Assembly (NCBI GenBank): GCA_963575745.1
Contig: CAUYUJ010021690.1
Span: 47,501-111,500, forward strand
Origin: Prorocentrum cordatum
Taxonomy: Eukaryota > Sar > Dinophyceae > Prorocentrales > Prorocentraceae
Direction: 5' to 3'
Length of the DNA stretch: 64,000 nt
Below, one piece after another: positions 43,711 to 57,120 of this stretch. The notes below the pieces were generated by a model that was not told where the DNA came from, made no database searches, and saw nothing but the letters and a program-made list of their open reading frames with translations. Positions within the stretch are counted from its first letter, which is position 1; each line of letters opens with the position of its first letter. The translations under genes and the position numbers were made by a program.

Positions 43711-45460
43711 GCGGTGGGCTATGACCTCCGCTTTTTCAACCCGTGCCTCGCAGACCGTGGCACACGTCATTTGTTCGGCTGGCCGTGAAGGCAAAACCAG
43801 CGCGCCCGCTTCCCCGGGGCATCGGCCACTCCTGCCCGCTGCCGCTGCTGCGGCTGCCAGGGGCGCGAGAGCGTGCGTGCTCACCCGCGGCTCTTCGTGG
43901 CGGAACGCCCTTCGGTCGCCCGAGCACCTGCATAACTACATGGAGAACAGCCCAGCCCACCCCCATCCCCAGCCAGGACCCCACTCCCGACCCGGTGATC
44001 CTCAGAGCGTGAATTACTTACCCCGCTTTCGCTTCCAGGCAAAACCAAGCCATACCACGCGCCTCCTCGTCAAGCGGCCTGACCAGTACGGGCTGCAATT
44101 TGGCATCGTTTGGTATCTCTTGGAAGCGAGGGTGGTCAAAAGCGAGGTAGGTTTGTGTTCCCCCTAGATCCAGAGGGCTCTGGCCGGGGGTGGGGATTGT
44201 TGCGTGGCGGCAAGAGCCACTTCACCCCCAGCCAGGACCCCCTGGATCATCACGTCGGGAGTGGGGGCTCATGCTGGAGGAGGATGAGGAGGAGGAGGTG
44301 GGTTGTGCCGTCCTCATACATCGGGCCGCTTGAGCAGATCGAGCCGATCGCGTGGACGTTCGCGCGTGCGCTGCCCGCGTAGGGCGCCGCGCAGGCGCCC
44401 GTCGCTTTGCTGCGGCCTGTGCCGCGCCATCTGCCGGCGTGCAGCGGGGGCCCACGCCAAGATGCACCCCTGCTTGCCTCTAGGGTGCCCTGGGTTTCTT
44501 GGGTTCGCGCGAAGTTCCCACGCCAGAAGTCAGTGGACGTCCTGGAGTGCCAGGGTTGGGTCTCTTGTGGAAGGTTTCTTGTGGACAGGCCTCCATCGTA
44601 ATGAGCCGCGAAGGTCGCAGTATCTTCTGACGTGTGCAGGCCCTCCCCATTCCCTTTGCCTCCCAATGGCGAGTTGTAGATGTGCCTTGTGCAGCCCATA
44701 CATTAACTATTGCGAAGGCCTTGCGGCTGGTGCCGCCGACCCTGGAGACCTCGGCCCTCGATGGAAATGGGAGGGAGAGGGCGGGCCGGGAGGGTGGTAT
44801 TCTGACCCGGGACCACCCCCGAGGACCACCCCCCAGGACCACCCCCTGGGATCCCCCACCCCCCGTGGGGAGGGGATCAGAAGGAATGGGCCTCCCTTCG
44901 ACTCGATGACGACGCTGATTCCTTTCGCTGTGGATGGGCTGGTGTATTTTGCTTTTTCTGGCGCGCTTGAGGACGATGGCCCAAGGAAAGGGGGGGAGCG
45001 GCGACGGACTCAGGGGAATGAGGGGACGTGATGGCGGCGGCGACGCGACGGCGGCAGCGCAGGCCCTCCCCGTTCCCTCTGCCGCCCAATGACAAGTTGT
45101 AGATGTGCCCTGGGCAGCCCATGCACTAACTGTGCTCTTTCTGCAGAGCCACGGGCACTGCGCCCGAGTCCAACATAAATGCCAAAGGTAGTGACAGAGG
45201 AACCTCGAGGAGCCCACTGGCTCATTGCCCCACTCCTTCCTCGTGAGCCTCCTTCTCCGCCCCCCTCCCCTCCCCCCTTTCCCTTCTGCTGTCGATGTGG
45301 TGGGCAACGCTGCAGTTCTTTCAGATGCGAGCAGCATGTCCACTGGGCTTTGGGAGGGTATTCCACCGGCCAGTTTTGCTCAGGTGCCCTGCTGGGCGCA
45401 GCGCTTCCTGTCCGTAGATCCCAAACGGCGGCTACGACATTGCCGACAGCACTGACGATG
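43711..45460. other. Region downstream of the LHC gene, with an 80-bp duplicate
   Basis: 44636-44715 and 45058-45138 share GCAGGCCCTCCCC(A/G)TTCCCT and GTTGTAGATGTGCC, then GCAGCCCAT. Otherwise unique GC-rich sequence, with GGACCACCCCC repeats (44812-44850). No LHC or other known protein was seen. The 3' UTR of the LHC gene must lie at the left edge. Confidence 0.5.
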
Positions 45461-45472
45461 CATGTGTTTGTT

Positions 45473-45540
<68 letters not shown>

Positions 45541-46010
45541 AGTGTGTGTGTCTGTGTGTGTTTTTGTACTTGTTCTTTTCGCCTGGCCTTAAGTCGAGCG
45601 AGTCCCTCTGCAGGGGGAATTTTCAAAATTACTCTACCGAGGAACCCCACACACTGATTTTTAATCTTATGTGTTTGCTTGTCATTATCATCTATGCGCA
45701 ATCCTGCGTTCTAAACCCTCGTCGCGAATCGTCGTCGTACTTATCGTACTCGTCGTCGTACTCGTCGTACTCGTCGTCGTACTCGTCGCTGTTCTATCGT
45801 CTTACTCGTCATCGTACTCGTCGTCGTACCTCGCCATCGTACTCGTCTTCGCATTCGTCGTCGTGCTCGTCGCACTCGTCGTCGCACTCGTCGTCGTCGT
45901 ACTCGTTGTACTCGGAGTGCTCGTCGTACTCGTCGCCGCACTCGTGGTCATCGTCGTCGTCGTCGTCGTCCTCCTCCTCCTCCTCGTCCCACCCAATCTA
46001 CAGTTCTTGA
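45461..46010. repeat. GT microsatellite and CGTCGTACT array
   Basis: GT tract 45463-45560. CTCGTCGTACTCGTCGTCGTA units 45722-45975. An AGTCGAGCGAGTCCCTCTGCA relic near 45592 resembles the AGTCGGG element end. Confidence 0.85.
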
Positions 46011-46021
46011 CAAGATACGGG

Positions 46022-46560
46022 CTCCCACCCCCGACGCACCCCCTCTGGTGTCGAGGAAGTGCCACGCCTGCCACGCTTTGCGACACCGAAACGCATAGGG
46101 CCCCCACCCCCAGCGCACCCCCTGTGGTGTCGAGGAAGTGCCACGCGTACCATGCTTTGCGAGCTCGAAACGCATAGGGTCCCCACCCCCAGCGCACCCC
46201 CTCTGGTGTCGAGGAGGTGCCACGCCTGCCACGCGTTGCGAACCCGAAACGCATAGGGCCCGCACCCCCAGCGCACCCCCTGTTGGTGTCGAGGAAGTGC
46301 CACGCCTGCCACGCTCTATGCTTTGCGGATGCTCGAAAACGCATAGGGTCCCCACCCCAGCGCACCCCCTCTGGTGTCGAGGAGGTGCCACGCCTGCCAC
46401 GCGTTGCGAACCCGAAACGCATAGGGCCCGCACCCCCAGCGCACCCCCTTTTGGTGTCGAGGAAGTGCCACGCCTGCCACGCTTTGCGAGCCCGAAACGC
46501 ATAGGGCCCCCACCCCCAGCGCACCCCCTCTGGTGTCGAGGACGTGCCACGCGTGCTTTG
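46022..46560. repeat. About 80-bp tandem repeat, six to seven copies
   Basis: Unit contains ACCCCCAGCGCACCCCCTCT, GGTGTCGAGGAAGTGCCACG, CCTGCCACGC and CGAAACGCATAGGGCC. Units 4 and 5 carry a short extra insertion (TCTATGCTTTGCGGATGC). Confidence 0.88.
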
Positions 46561-47283
46561 CGTGGACGACCGTCGTGCATAGCGGCCATATCGGGACGTG
46601 TCTCATGTCGTGGATGTGTGGTGCAGTGAACACGCCAGGCGCGCACTAGCGTTGTATGGTGTGTGTGTGTGTGTGTGTGTGTGTTGTGTGTGCGAATGTG
46701 TGCATGCGTGCGGCTGTATGTAGACGCGTGTGTCATGTGCTTGCCGTGCATGTGTTGAGCGCGGGTGAGGAGAGGAAGAATAGGGAGGAGGGGAGGTGTG
46801 AGGAGACGCGGGTGCAACATGTGGGGAATTAAGTATGTGGGGTTCCTCGGTAGCGCAACCGTCTACTTAATTTAAATCTTATGCGTTTGCATGCATAGAG
46901 ACCTCGCTGAGGGACCACCCCCTGCGCACACTCTCCGGTGTCGAGAAAATGCCACCCGTGTCACGCTCTGCCGTGCCGTGCCCTGCGCGCCTGCCTTGTG
47001 TGCTATGCTGTGCTGAGTTGTGCCGTGATGTGCTGTGCGGTGCCGAGCTTAGCTGAGCTGTGCTGAGCTGTGCTGTGCTGTGCTCTGCTGTGCTGTGCTG
47101 TGCTGTGCTGCGTTGAGCTGTGCTATGCTGTGCTGTGCTGTGCTGTGCTGTGCTGTGCTGCGTTGAGCTGTGCTGTGCTGTGCTGTGCTGTGCTGTGCTG
47201 CGCTGTGTGAGAAGGAGAGAGAGAGGTGAGGTGTGTGAGAGGTGTGTGAGTGTCGCGGGTGCGGCGCGGCAAGGAAGAAAACC
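46561..47283. repeat. Spacer with GTGCT pentamer array
   Basis: GT tract 46659-46690. 46980-47205 is built of CTGTG pentamers with GAGCT interruptions, including two near-identical blocks of about 75 bp. No gene. Confidence 0.75.
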
Positions 47284-47417
47284 AGAACCCCACGAAGCAT
47301 GTGGGGAAATAGTAAAATAGTTTGGGGACCTTTTTTTGAATATTTTTGACCATTTTGAGGGTATTTAGTGAGTATTTGTTTTCGTCGCAAATCCCCCTGT
47401 AGGGGGGCACGCCCGAA
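47284..47417 (+). repeat. Right half of an AGTCGGGCCTGTCCC element
   Basis: Ends CAAATCCCCCTGTAGGGGGG CACGCCCGAATTAA, preceded by the typical interior. No matching left end was seen. A left-half relic lies at 47795-47870, and shorter relics at 45590-45640 and 52343-52382. Confidence 0.55.
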
Positions 47418-47872
<455 letters not shown>

Positions 47873-50800
47873 TCCCGGAAAGGGCTTTGGCCCAGGGTTC
47901 TCTTTTAGTAGGTAAACCTAGTCCCCCGGTGCCTGCTTGAGGGAGGCCGGCGAATTTTTTCCCTGATAAATAACGAGGTCGAAGGAGGCCGGCGAATTAA
48001 AATTTGAGGATGTCTCGAGCGAAACGCTTGTTTTTGAAATCCCGATCGATAAATCACAGGGTGCGGGCCACTTTTTCGTGTGTTGAGGATGTCTCGAGCG
48101 AAACGCTTGCTCCGCAGAGTTTGCCGAGGATGTCTCGAGCGAAACGCTTGTTTTGCAGAGCCGACCGCGACGCGGAAAAGCGCCCCGCGCGAAGGAATTT
48201 CGATGATGTCTCGACTAATTCCTTTGTTTTTGTACGATTTCCTGGAATTTTGGCAGGATGTCTCGAGCGAAATGCACGACCCCACCCTAGCACGACCATA
48301 CCCCAGCACGACCACACCCCAGCACGACCAGACCCCAGCACGACCCCACCCCAGCACGACCCCACCCCAGCACGACCATACCCCAGCACGACCACACCCC
48401 AGCACGACCCGACCCCAGCACGACCCTACCCCAGCAAGACCACACCCCAGCACGACCACCCCCCAGCACGACCTCACCCCAGCACGACCACACCCCAGCA
48501 CGACCACGCCCCAGCACGACCACGCCCCAGCACGAACCCCCCCCCAGCACGACCACCCCCCAGCACGACCACCCCCCAGCACGACCACACCCCAGCACGA
48601 CCACTCCCCAGCACGACCACACCCCAGCACGACCACACCCCAGCACGACCACCAGCACGACCACACCCCAGCACGACCACACCCCAGCACGACCCGATCG
48701 ATAAATCACAGGGTGCGGAGCACCCCAGCACGAAACCCACCCCAGCACGACCCCACCCCAGCACGACCCCACCCCAGCACGACCACGCCCCAGCATGACC
48801 ACACCCCAGCACGACCACACCCCAGCACGACCACTCCCCAGCACGACCCCACCCCAGCACGACCCCACCCTAGCACGACCACACCCCAGCACGACCACAC
48901 CCCAGCACGACCCCACCCCAGCACGATCACACCCCAGCACGACCCCACCCCAGCAAGACCACACCCCAGCACGACCGCACCCCAGCACGACCTTACCACA
49001 GCACGACCACACCCCAGCACGACCACGCCCCAGCACGACCACGCCCCAGCACGACCACGCCCCAGCACGACCACGCCCCAGCACGACCACGCCCCAGCAC
49101 GACCACGCCCCAGCACACCACCCCCAGCACGACCACCCCCCCAGCACGACCACCCCCCAGCACGACCACCCCCCAGCACGACCACACCCCAGCACGACCA
49201 CTCCCCAGCACGACCACACCGCCTTGGTTGAGTGGTTGCCTGTCGTCGTGGAATGTTTCGTGGGGTGTCTCGTGGAATGTTTCGCGGGGTGTCTCGTGAA
49301 ATGTTTCGTGAGGTGTCTCGTGGAATGTTTCGTGAGGTGTCTCGTGGGCTGTTTCGTGAGGTGTCTCGTGGGATGTTTCGTGAGGTGTTGCCCAGTTGGG
49401 TATCATGAAAACGTGTCCATGCTCCACATGTCTATATCCCTTTCCGGGTTCGTGGGTCCATCATGTTCCCGGAAAGGGCTCAGGCCCAGGGTTCTCTTTT
49501 AGTGGGTAACCTGTCCCCCGGTGCCAACTTGAGGGAGGCCGGCGAATTTTTTCCCTGATAAATAACGAGGTCGAAGGAGGCCGGCGAATTAAAAATTGAG
49601 GATGTCTCGAGCGAAACGCTTGTTTTTCAGAATTTCTTGAGGATGTCTCGAGCGAAACGCTGGTTTTGCAGAGTTGAGGATGTCTCGAGCGAAACGCTTG
49701 CTCCGCAGAGTTTGCCGAGGATGTCTCGAGCGAAACGATTGTTTTGCAGAGCCGACCGCGACGCGGAAAAACGCCCCGCGCGAAGGAATTTCGATGATGT
49801 TTCGACTAATTTGTTTGTTTTTGTACGATTTCCTGGAATTTTGGCAGGATGTCTCGAGCGAAATGCACGACCCCACCCTAGCTCGACCATACCCCAGCAC
49901 GACCACACCCCAGCACGACCAGACCCCAGCACGACCCCACCCCAGCACGACCCCACCCCAGCACGACCATACCCCAGCACGAACACACCCCAGCACGACC
50001 CGACCCCAGCACGACCCTACCCCAGCAAGACCACACCCCAGCACGACCACACCCCAGCACGACCTCACCACAGCACGACCACGCCCCAGCACGACCACGC
50101 CCCAGCACGACCACGCCCCAGCACGACCACGCCCCAGCACGACCACCCCCCAGCACGACCACCCCCCCAGCACGACCACCCCCCAGCACGACCACCCCCC
50201 AGCACGACCACACCCCAGCACGACCACTCCCAGCACGACCACACCCAGCACGAACCACACCCCAAGCACGACCCCCACCCAGTCGACCCCCCGTGGAATG
50301 TTTCGTGGCGTTGTTGGGTGAGTGGTTGCCGTTCGTGGGGTGTCCGTGGAATGTTCAAAGGGTGTCTCGTGGAATGTTTTCGTGAGGTATCTAGTGGCTG
50401 TTTTCGTGAGGTGTCTTCGGGGATGTTTCGCGGGGGGCACGACCACGCCCCAGCACGACCACGCCCCAGCACGACCACCCCCCAGCACGACCACCACCCC
50501 AGCACGACCACCCCCCAGCACGACCACCCCCCAGCACGACCACACCCCAGCACGACCACTCCCCAGCACGACCACACCCCAGCACGACCACACCCCAGCA
50601 CGACCACACCCAGTCGCACCCCCGTGGAATGTTTCGTGGCGTGTCTGGTTGAGTGGTTGCCTGTTGGTGGGGTGTCTCGTGGAATGTTTCAAAGGGTGTC
50701 TCGTGGAATGTTTCGTGAGGTGTCTCGTGGAATGTTTCGTGAGGTGTCTCGTGGGATGTTTCGCGGGGTGGCACGACCACGCCCCAGCACGACCACCCCC

Positions 50801-53155
50801 CCAGCACGACCACCCCCCAGCACGACCACCCCCCAGCACGACCACACCCCAGCACGAACACTCCCCAGCACGACCACACCCCAGCACGACCACACCCCAG
50901 CACGACCACACCCAGTCGCACCCCCGTGGAATGTTTCGTGGCGTGTCTGGTTGAGTGGTTGCCTGTTCGTGGGGTGTCTCGTGGAATGTTTCAAAGGGTG
51001 CCTCGTGGAATGTTTCGTGAGGTGTCTCGTGGAATGTTTCGTGAGGTGTCTCGTGGGATGTTTCGCGGGGTGTCTCGTGGGATGTTTCGTGAGATGTCGC
51101 CCAGTTGGGTATCGTGAAAACGTGACCATGCTGCACATGTCTTTATCCCTTTCCGGGTTCGTGGGTCCATCATGTTGAGTATTTGAGGGTATGTTTTGGT
51201 TATATGTTTTATTTTCCCGGAAAGGGCTCGGGCCCAGGGTTCTCTTTTAGTGGGTAAACCTAGTCCCCCGGTGCCAACTTGAAGGAGGCCGGCGAATTTT
51301 TTCCCTGATAAATATCGAGGTCGAAGGAGGCCGGCGAATTAAAATTTGAGGATGTCTCGAGCGAAACGCTTGTTTTTGAAATCCCGATCGATAAATCAAC
51401 AGGGTTGCGGGCCCACTTTTCGTGTGTTGAGGAATGTCTCTCGAGATAAACGCTTGCTCCGCAGAGTGTTTGCCGAGATGTCTCGAGCGAAAACGCTTGT
51501 TTTGCAGCGTTTTTTGCAGAGCCGACCGCGACACGGAAAAGCGCCCCGCGCGCAGGAATTCCGATGATGTCTCGCTTAACTTTAATTTTTTATTTTTTTT
51601 TATTTTTTAATTTTAATTCCTTTGTTTTTGTACGATTTCCTGGAATTTTGGCAGGATGTCTCGAGCGAAATGCACGACCCCACCCTAGCACGACCATACC
51701 CCAGCACGACCACACCCCAGCACGACCAGACCCAGCACGACCCCACCCCAGCACGACCCCACCCCAGCACGACCATACCCCAGCACGACCACACCCCAGC
51801 ACGACCCGACCCAGCACGACCCTACCCCAGCAAGACCACACCCCAGCACGACCACACCCCAGCACGACCTCACCACAGCACGACCACACCCCAGCACGAC
51901 CACGCCCCAGCACGACCACGCCCCAGCACGACCACGCCCCAGCACAACCACCCCCAGCACGACCACCCCCCCAGCACGACCACCCCCAGCACGACCACCC
52001 CCCAGCACGACCACACCCCAGCACGACCACTCCCCAGCACGACCACACCCCAGCACGACCACACCCCAGCACGACCACACCCAGTCGCACCCCCGTGGAA
52101 TGTTTCGTGGCGTGTCTGGTTGAGTGGTTGCCTGTTCGTGGGGTGTCTCGTGGAATGTTTCACGGGTGTCTCGTGGAATGTTTCGTGAGGTGTCTCGTGG
52201 AATGTTTCGTGAGGTGTCTCGTGGGATGTTTCGCGGGGTGTCTCGTGGGATGTTTCGTGAGATGTCGCCCAGTTGGGTATCGTGAAAACGTGACCATGCT
52301 GCACATGTCTTTATCCCTTTCCGGGTTCGTGGGTCCATCATGTTTCGTCCAGAATCCCCCTGTAGGGGGACGGGCCCGACCTAGTTTTAGGGAAACACGC
52401 AATGACATAAACATAAAAACTCGGAGGTCCGCGCGGGTTTCTCGGATCGGCGCTGGATCCCCGCCCTGGCGCGCGGAGCGCGCCAGGGGCGGCGCCGGAG
52501 GCGCCGCCAGGGGGCCCCAGCGCGGATCCGAGAAATCCGCGAGGACCTCCGAGTTTTTCCCGGAAAGGGCAAAGGCCCAGGGTTCTCTTTTGGTATGTAA
52601 ACAATGTCCCCCCGTGCCCAACTTGAAGGAGGCCGGCGGATTCTTTACCTGATAAATATCGAGGTCGAAGGAGGCCAGCGGATTAAAATTTGAGGATGTC
52701 TCAGGCGAAACGCTTGTTTTTGAAATCCCGATCGATAAATCACAGGGTGCGGGCCACTTTTTCGTGCGTTGAGGATGTCTCGAGCGAAACGCTTGCTCCG
52801 CAGAGTTTGCCGAGGATGTCTCGAGCGAAACGCTTGTTTTGTTACGTATGTGCCTATAGATTCGCCCTCTCCAGGGGGACGAATCCGGGTGTTTTCACGT
52901 AATGAAATCACGTGGGCCCATGGGGTGTCTCGTGGAACGTTTCGCGGGGTGTCTCGTGGAACGTTTCGCGAGGTGTCTCGTGGAATGTTTCGCGAGGTGT
53001 CTCGTGGGATGTTTCGCGGGGTGTCTCGTGGGATGTTTCGCGGGGTGTCTCGTGGGATGTTTTGTGAGGTGTCGCCCAGTTGGGTATCGTGAAAACGTGA
53101 CCATGCTGCGCATGTCTATATCTCTTTCCGGGTTCGTGGGTCCATCATGTTATGT
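47873..53155. repeat. Composite satellite-bearing element, four units
   Basis: Units at about 47873-49466, 49467-51177, 51214-52341 and 52557-53152. Each opens with CCCGGAAAGGGC, AGGCCCAGGGTTCTCTTTT and GGAGGCCGGCGAATT. It then carries GGATGTCTCGAGCGAAACGC copies, a 16-bp array AGCACGACCACACCCC (absent in unit 4), a 24-bp array GTGGAATGTTTCGTGAGGTG TCTC, and closes with CCCTTTCCGGGTTCGTGGGT CCATCATG. The opening and closing CCCGGAAAGGG/CCCTTTCCGGG are inverted. No protein; all frames are open in the arrays. Confidence 0.85.
52398..52556. repeat. GC-rich hairpin element between composite repeat units
   Basis: AAAAACTCGGAGGTCCGCGC and GCGAGGACCTCCGAGTTTTT are near-perfect inverted ends. The core GGCGCGCGGAGCGCGCC is palindromic. 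This copy has the best-matched outer arms in the window. Confidence 0.78.
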
Positions 53156-53463
53156 TTATGTCATTCTTCGTTCCCCTAGTTTTGGTTGAGTGGGTGGGCG
53201 AACATTCCATCGCCCTCGGGAGAGCAAAATGAGACGGAGCCCTCTGCCAGGAGGGGGAGGAGGGCCGAAGGAAAGAGGGTTGGGAGAGGGATGATAATGA
53301 TAATCATGATGATCACAAAGGTAATACAACCTAATCATAATGATGCTGCTGATGATGGTGTTGATGATGATGAGGAGGATAATGAGGATGAGGATGAGGA
53401 TGAGGATGAGGATACTGATGATGATGATCATGATGATGATGATGATGATGATGTGATGAATGA

Positions 53464-53502
<39 letters not shown>

Positions 53503-53560
53503 TGATGATGATGATGAGCTGATGATGAGAAAGAGCGTGTTCTACCGATGCTTGCGGGAA
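53156..53560. repeat. GAT-rich tract
   Basis: 53280-53525 GATGAT with GAG interruptions. Confidence 0.85.
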
Positions 53561-54640
53561 AACCGGGGGGGGTCACTAACCGGTTCGAACCCCCCCCCCC
53601 CCCCCCCCTCGGAAAACCGGGGGGGGTCCACTTACCGGTTCGAACCCCTCCCCCCCCCACCCCACGGCCTCATCAGGAAAGGGGGGGGGGTTCACGTAAC
53701 CGGTTCGAAACCCCTCCCCCCCCCCCCCCCCTCGAAAACGAGAGTGGGGGTGCGGACCCAGTGGTGGGGACGGTTGTTGGTGGGGACAGTGGTGAGGGGA
53801 CAGCGGGGCAGTGGTGGGGACGGTGGGGGGACAGTGGGACAGTGGTGGGGACGGTAGTGGTGGGGACAGTGGTGGGGACAATGGTGGGAACAGGGGGGGA
53901 GAGTGGACAGTGGTGGGAACGGTGGTGGTGGGGACTGGTGTGGGGACAGTGGGAATGAGGTGGAAACACTGGGACAGTGGAGGGTACAATGGTGGTGGGG
54001 ACACTGGTAAAGGCGGTGGCGAGGACGGCGGTGGGACAATGGGACAGAGGTGCAGTGGGGACAGTGGTGGGGACAGTGGGGACAGTGGTGGAAACAGTGG
54101 GACAGCTCAGTGGGACAGCGGAGGAGTCAGTGGGACAGTGGGGACAGTGGGGATAGGCAGTTGTTGGGTCCGTGGAGACAGTGGGGAGAGTGGAACCGTG
54201 GTGGGAACAGTTGTGGGAACAGTGGGGGCAGTGCGACAGTGGTGGGGGCATTGGTGGGGACAATAGGGACGGTGGTGGAACCAGTGGGGACATTGGTGGT
54301 GCGGACACTGGTGCTGGGAACAACAGTGGGGGATGTGATGCGAGCGGTGGTAGGGACCGGGAGTCGTTTGCTGGCGGGAGTAGGGGGGGGGGGGGGGGGG
54401 GGTTCGAACCGGTTAGTTGACCCCCCCCCGGGTTTTTCGGATCCGGAGGTGGGGGGGGGGGGGGGGGTTCGAACCGTAGGTGACCCCCCCACCGGTTTCG
54501 AAGGGAGGGGGGGGGGGGGGGGGGGTTAGGGGAGGGGGGGGGTTTTGCCGGGGGAAGGGGTGGGGGGGGGGGAGGGGTTCCAGCAGGGGGGGGGGATTTT
54601 CGGAGGGGGGGGGGGGCGACCCCCGGGTTCCGGAGGAAAA
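53561..54640. repeat. G-rich minisatellite (GTGGTGGGGACAGTGG) between C- and G-run repeats
   Basis: 53765-54365 is GTGGTGGGGACAGTGGGGAC-type units, with four or more GGG runs per 30 bases (quadruplex-prone). To the left are three units of AACCGG-G(n)-TCAC-ACCGGTTCGAACCC(C)n. To the right are G(n)TTCGAACCGGTTAGTTGACC units in the opposite sense. Homopolymer lengths here may be sequencing-uncertain. Confidence 0.8.
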
Positions 54641-54691
54641 GGTTGGCAATTTTCCACAGTAAAGCGGCGGTGGATCACGCTCTCTCTCTCT

Positions 54692-55130
<439 letters not shown>

Positions 55131-57004
55131 CGCATAAAGTGCTCCCCGCGAGCGATGTGTAGTGGCCCCGCTCTTCTGCATTTCCACGCCGTCGGAGCGG
55201 ACCTGCGGCGGCCGCCTGGAGCACCAGACCCCGAGGTCGGTGCCGCGTCGGCACAGGGGATCTCAATCCTCTTGCCGACGGCGGGTGGGTCCCTGTGTAG
55301 TGGCCCCGCTCTTCTGCATTTCCACGCCGTCGGAGCGGACCTGCGGCGGCCGCCTGGAGCACCAGACCCCGAGGTCGGTGCCGCGTCGGCACAGGGGATC
55401 TCAATCCTCTTGCCGACGGCGGGTGGGTCCCTGCCCGCTTTGGAGGCGCAGTCCCGCCCGTGCGCTGTTCTCTCACCTGCTCTGCTGTGCCCAACATCCG
55501 CCGTGCATGCTCACTGCCACGTGCAGCCATACTCCGTAGCCGCTCCAGCTGCACCGTGTTGGAGGCAGCCTCCCGTCCGACCAGTTTCTGCTGCTGCAGT
55601 CCGTGCGGCTGCCGCTCCACGACCCTGGCGAGCTTGTCCTTTGGCGCGGATTCCTCTCCCGCGACTCCGCCCGCCTCCTCGAAGGCCTTCGGGATCTCAA
55701 GGTGGCGAGCGCTGGCACGTCTCCCGTCTTCACCTGGCAGCAGTCCGCCACGCCCGCCACGTCCGCCATCGGATCGATGCCGAGGTCCACCTTCACCTCG
55801 ACGCCTGCCTCCGCGGCTCCGTCCTCGCTTATACGCCTCCCTCGCCCCGACGCAGCCGAAGATCTCCTGCACGAGCTTGGGCCCCACCTCCGCCTGGAAG
55901 ACCCGCTTGTAGGCCAACAGTACCTCCTTGTGCTGCCCGTCCCTGCAGTCCTCGACCGGCCCGCCGAACTCTCCAGCCGCCGCGTGCGGGCGAGGCGCTC
56001 CGAGCCTGGTGCCCTTGCCCTCGCGCTGCCACCGCCGCGCGCAGTAGTAGTCTATCCCCGCCTGCAATTCCATGGTCGCCGTCTTGCTCGTCTTGAGGAC
56101 CAGGCGAACCAGGGATAACATGTGTTCGTGCTCGCGACTTGCGGACCGATCTAGAGGACGATTTTGTAGATTTCGCTATATCCCAGACGCATTCCGGTAG
56201 TGCTGTATTGTCGCTCTCTGGGTGCTTCGGCCCCACCCTGCAGCGCCCCCGCGGCGTTCCAAGCAGGTCGCAGTTGGCAGTTCGCAGTTCGTGCTCGCGA
56301 CTCCTGAGGTCCTGCCTGAGTCCCGGCTTCTGCAGCGAGATCACCGCGTCCACCAGGTCGGCGTCTTCCCTGCCTGGGAGCCCGGTGCCGCCCTTGCCCC
56401 TCTGGGACTTCGGCGGTGCGCCCTTGGCCCCGTCCCTGCCGCCCTTGATCGCGGCTGTGCCGCCGCCTCCTCCAGAAGCCGCCGCCCCCCCGCCTGCCCC
56501 CATGCCGCCGCCGCCGCTCCTGTCACCCTCCGCGACGTCTGGCTGCCCTTGCTGCGAATCGCGATGCTGTCGCAACGGGTGGTCTCGAGGAAAACGAGCC
56601 CTGTCAGGGCCAACGTGATGACTGCATACATGAGTCTGACGTGCCTCCAAACTTTGAACCTCAACGCAACATACAGGGCATGTGAGTGATTTCGGTTGAA
56701 CCACTTCGTGTCTCCACGGGCTGAAGTCAACGCAACATACCTTTCTGTCCTCGCACGCCGAGCAACCATGTTGGACCGCCACATCTCTGTTGCTGAATGT
56801 ACTTCGGCACCAAGGGCACTGGTTCGTCACAGTCAACAAACTCAATAAATCCCGCTGGCCGTGCACACACGTTTGATGGGTGATCAGCCCGCTGTACGTT
56901 TTGAATCGTTTCCCACATACGTGTTCTCCTCCTTCCTTCCGAGGGCAAGCATTTCCCAAATCCAGATTTTCACACACATACGGCTTCTTCTCCTCCAGTA
57001 CCAC
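55131..57004 (-). pseudogene. LINE 2 C-terminal region with C2H2-type zinc fingers
   Basis: Minus strand. 57004 to about 56590 encodes three finger-like motifs: HVCGKRFKTYSGLITHQTCVH, CPWCRSTFSNRDVAVQHGC and CPVCCVEVQSLEARQTHVCSHH. Then comes a Gly/Ala-rich part, a helical tail (RLVLKTSKTATMELQAGIDY near 56090) and a C-terminus near 55131. Finger modules after the reverse transcriptase are common in non-LTR elements and bind nucleic acid. At least one frame change lies near 56100-56150, and the CCHH spacing of finger 1 is irregular. Confidence 0.65.
55156..55431. repeat. 138-bp in-frame tandem duplication in the LINE 2 tail
   Basis: TGTGTAGTGGCCCCGCTCTT and the following 118 bases occur twice, at 55156 and 55294, and look identical. 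138 bp equals 46 codons, so the minus-strand frame is kept. Confidence 0.9.
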
Positions 57005-57120
57005 CTCCTGTAGATCCCCCTCCAGATCAATAGGTCCGCCCCCCAGTTTCTCGTCATTTTTAGCGTACGCAGGATGTCAACATCCGTCCTTTTCCACCTG
57101 CTATGATCCTCCGTCCCCCA

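Noticed and set aside
43711-45460. A further LHC unit after exon 15 via GGTGAGC as a donor
   Set aside because: No ELGVQ, KHGR or ANGR motif was found in any frame downstream, and SPLR followed by a stop fits a natural end.
46022-46560. CRISPR-like regular repeats
   Set aside because: Head-to-tail repeats with no unique spacers, in eukaryotic DNA with introns. Ordinary minisatellite. The same applies to 19516-20025.
48004-52652. Histidine-proline-rich or Trp-Cys-Gly-rich proteins over the AGCACGACC arrays
   Set aside because: A 16-bp unit read in three phases gives a 16-residue repeat. Equal openness on both strands and array-length variation point to satellite DNA.
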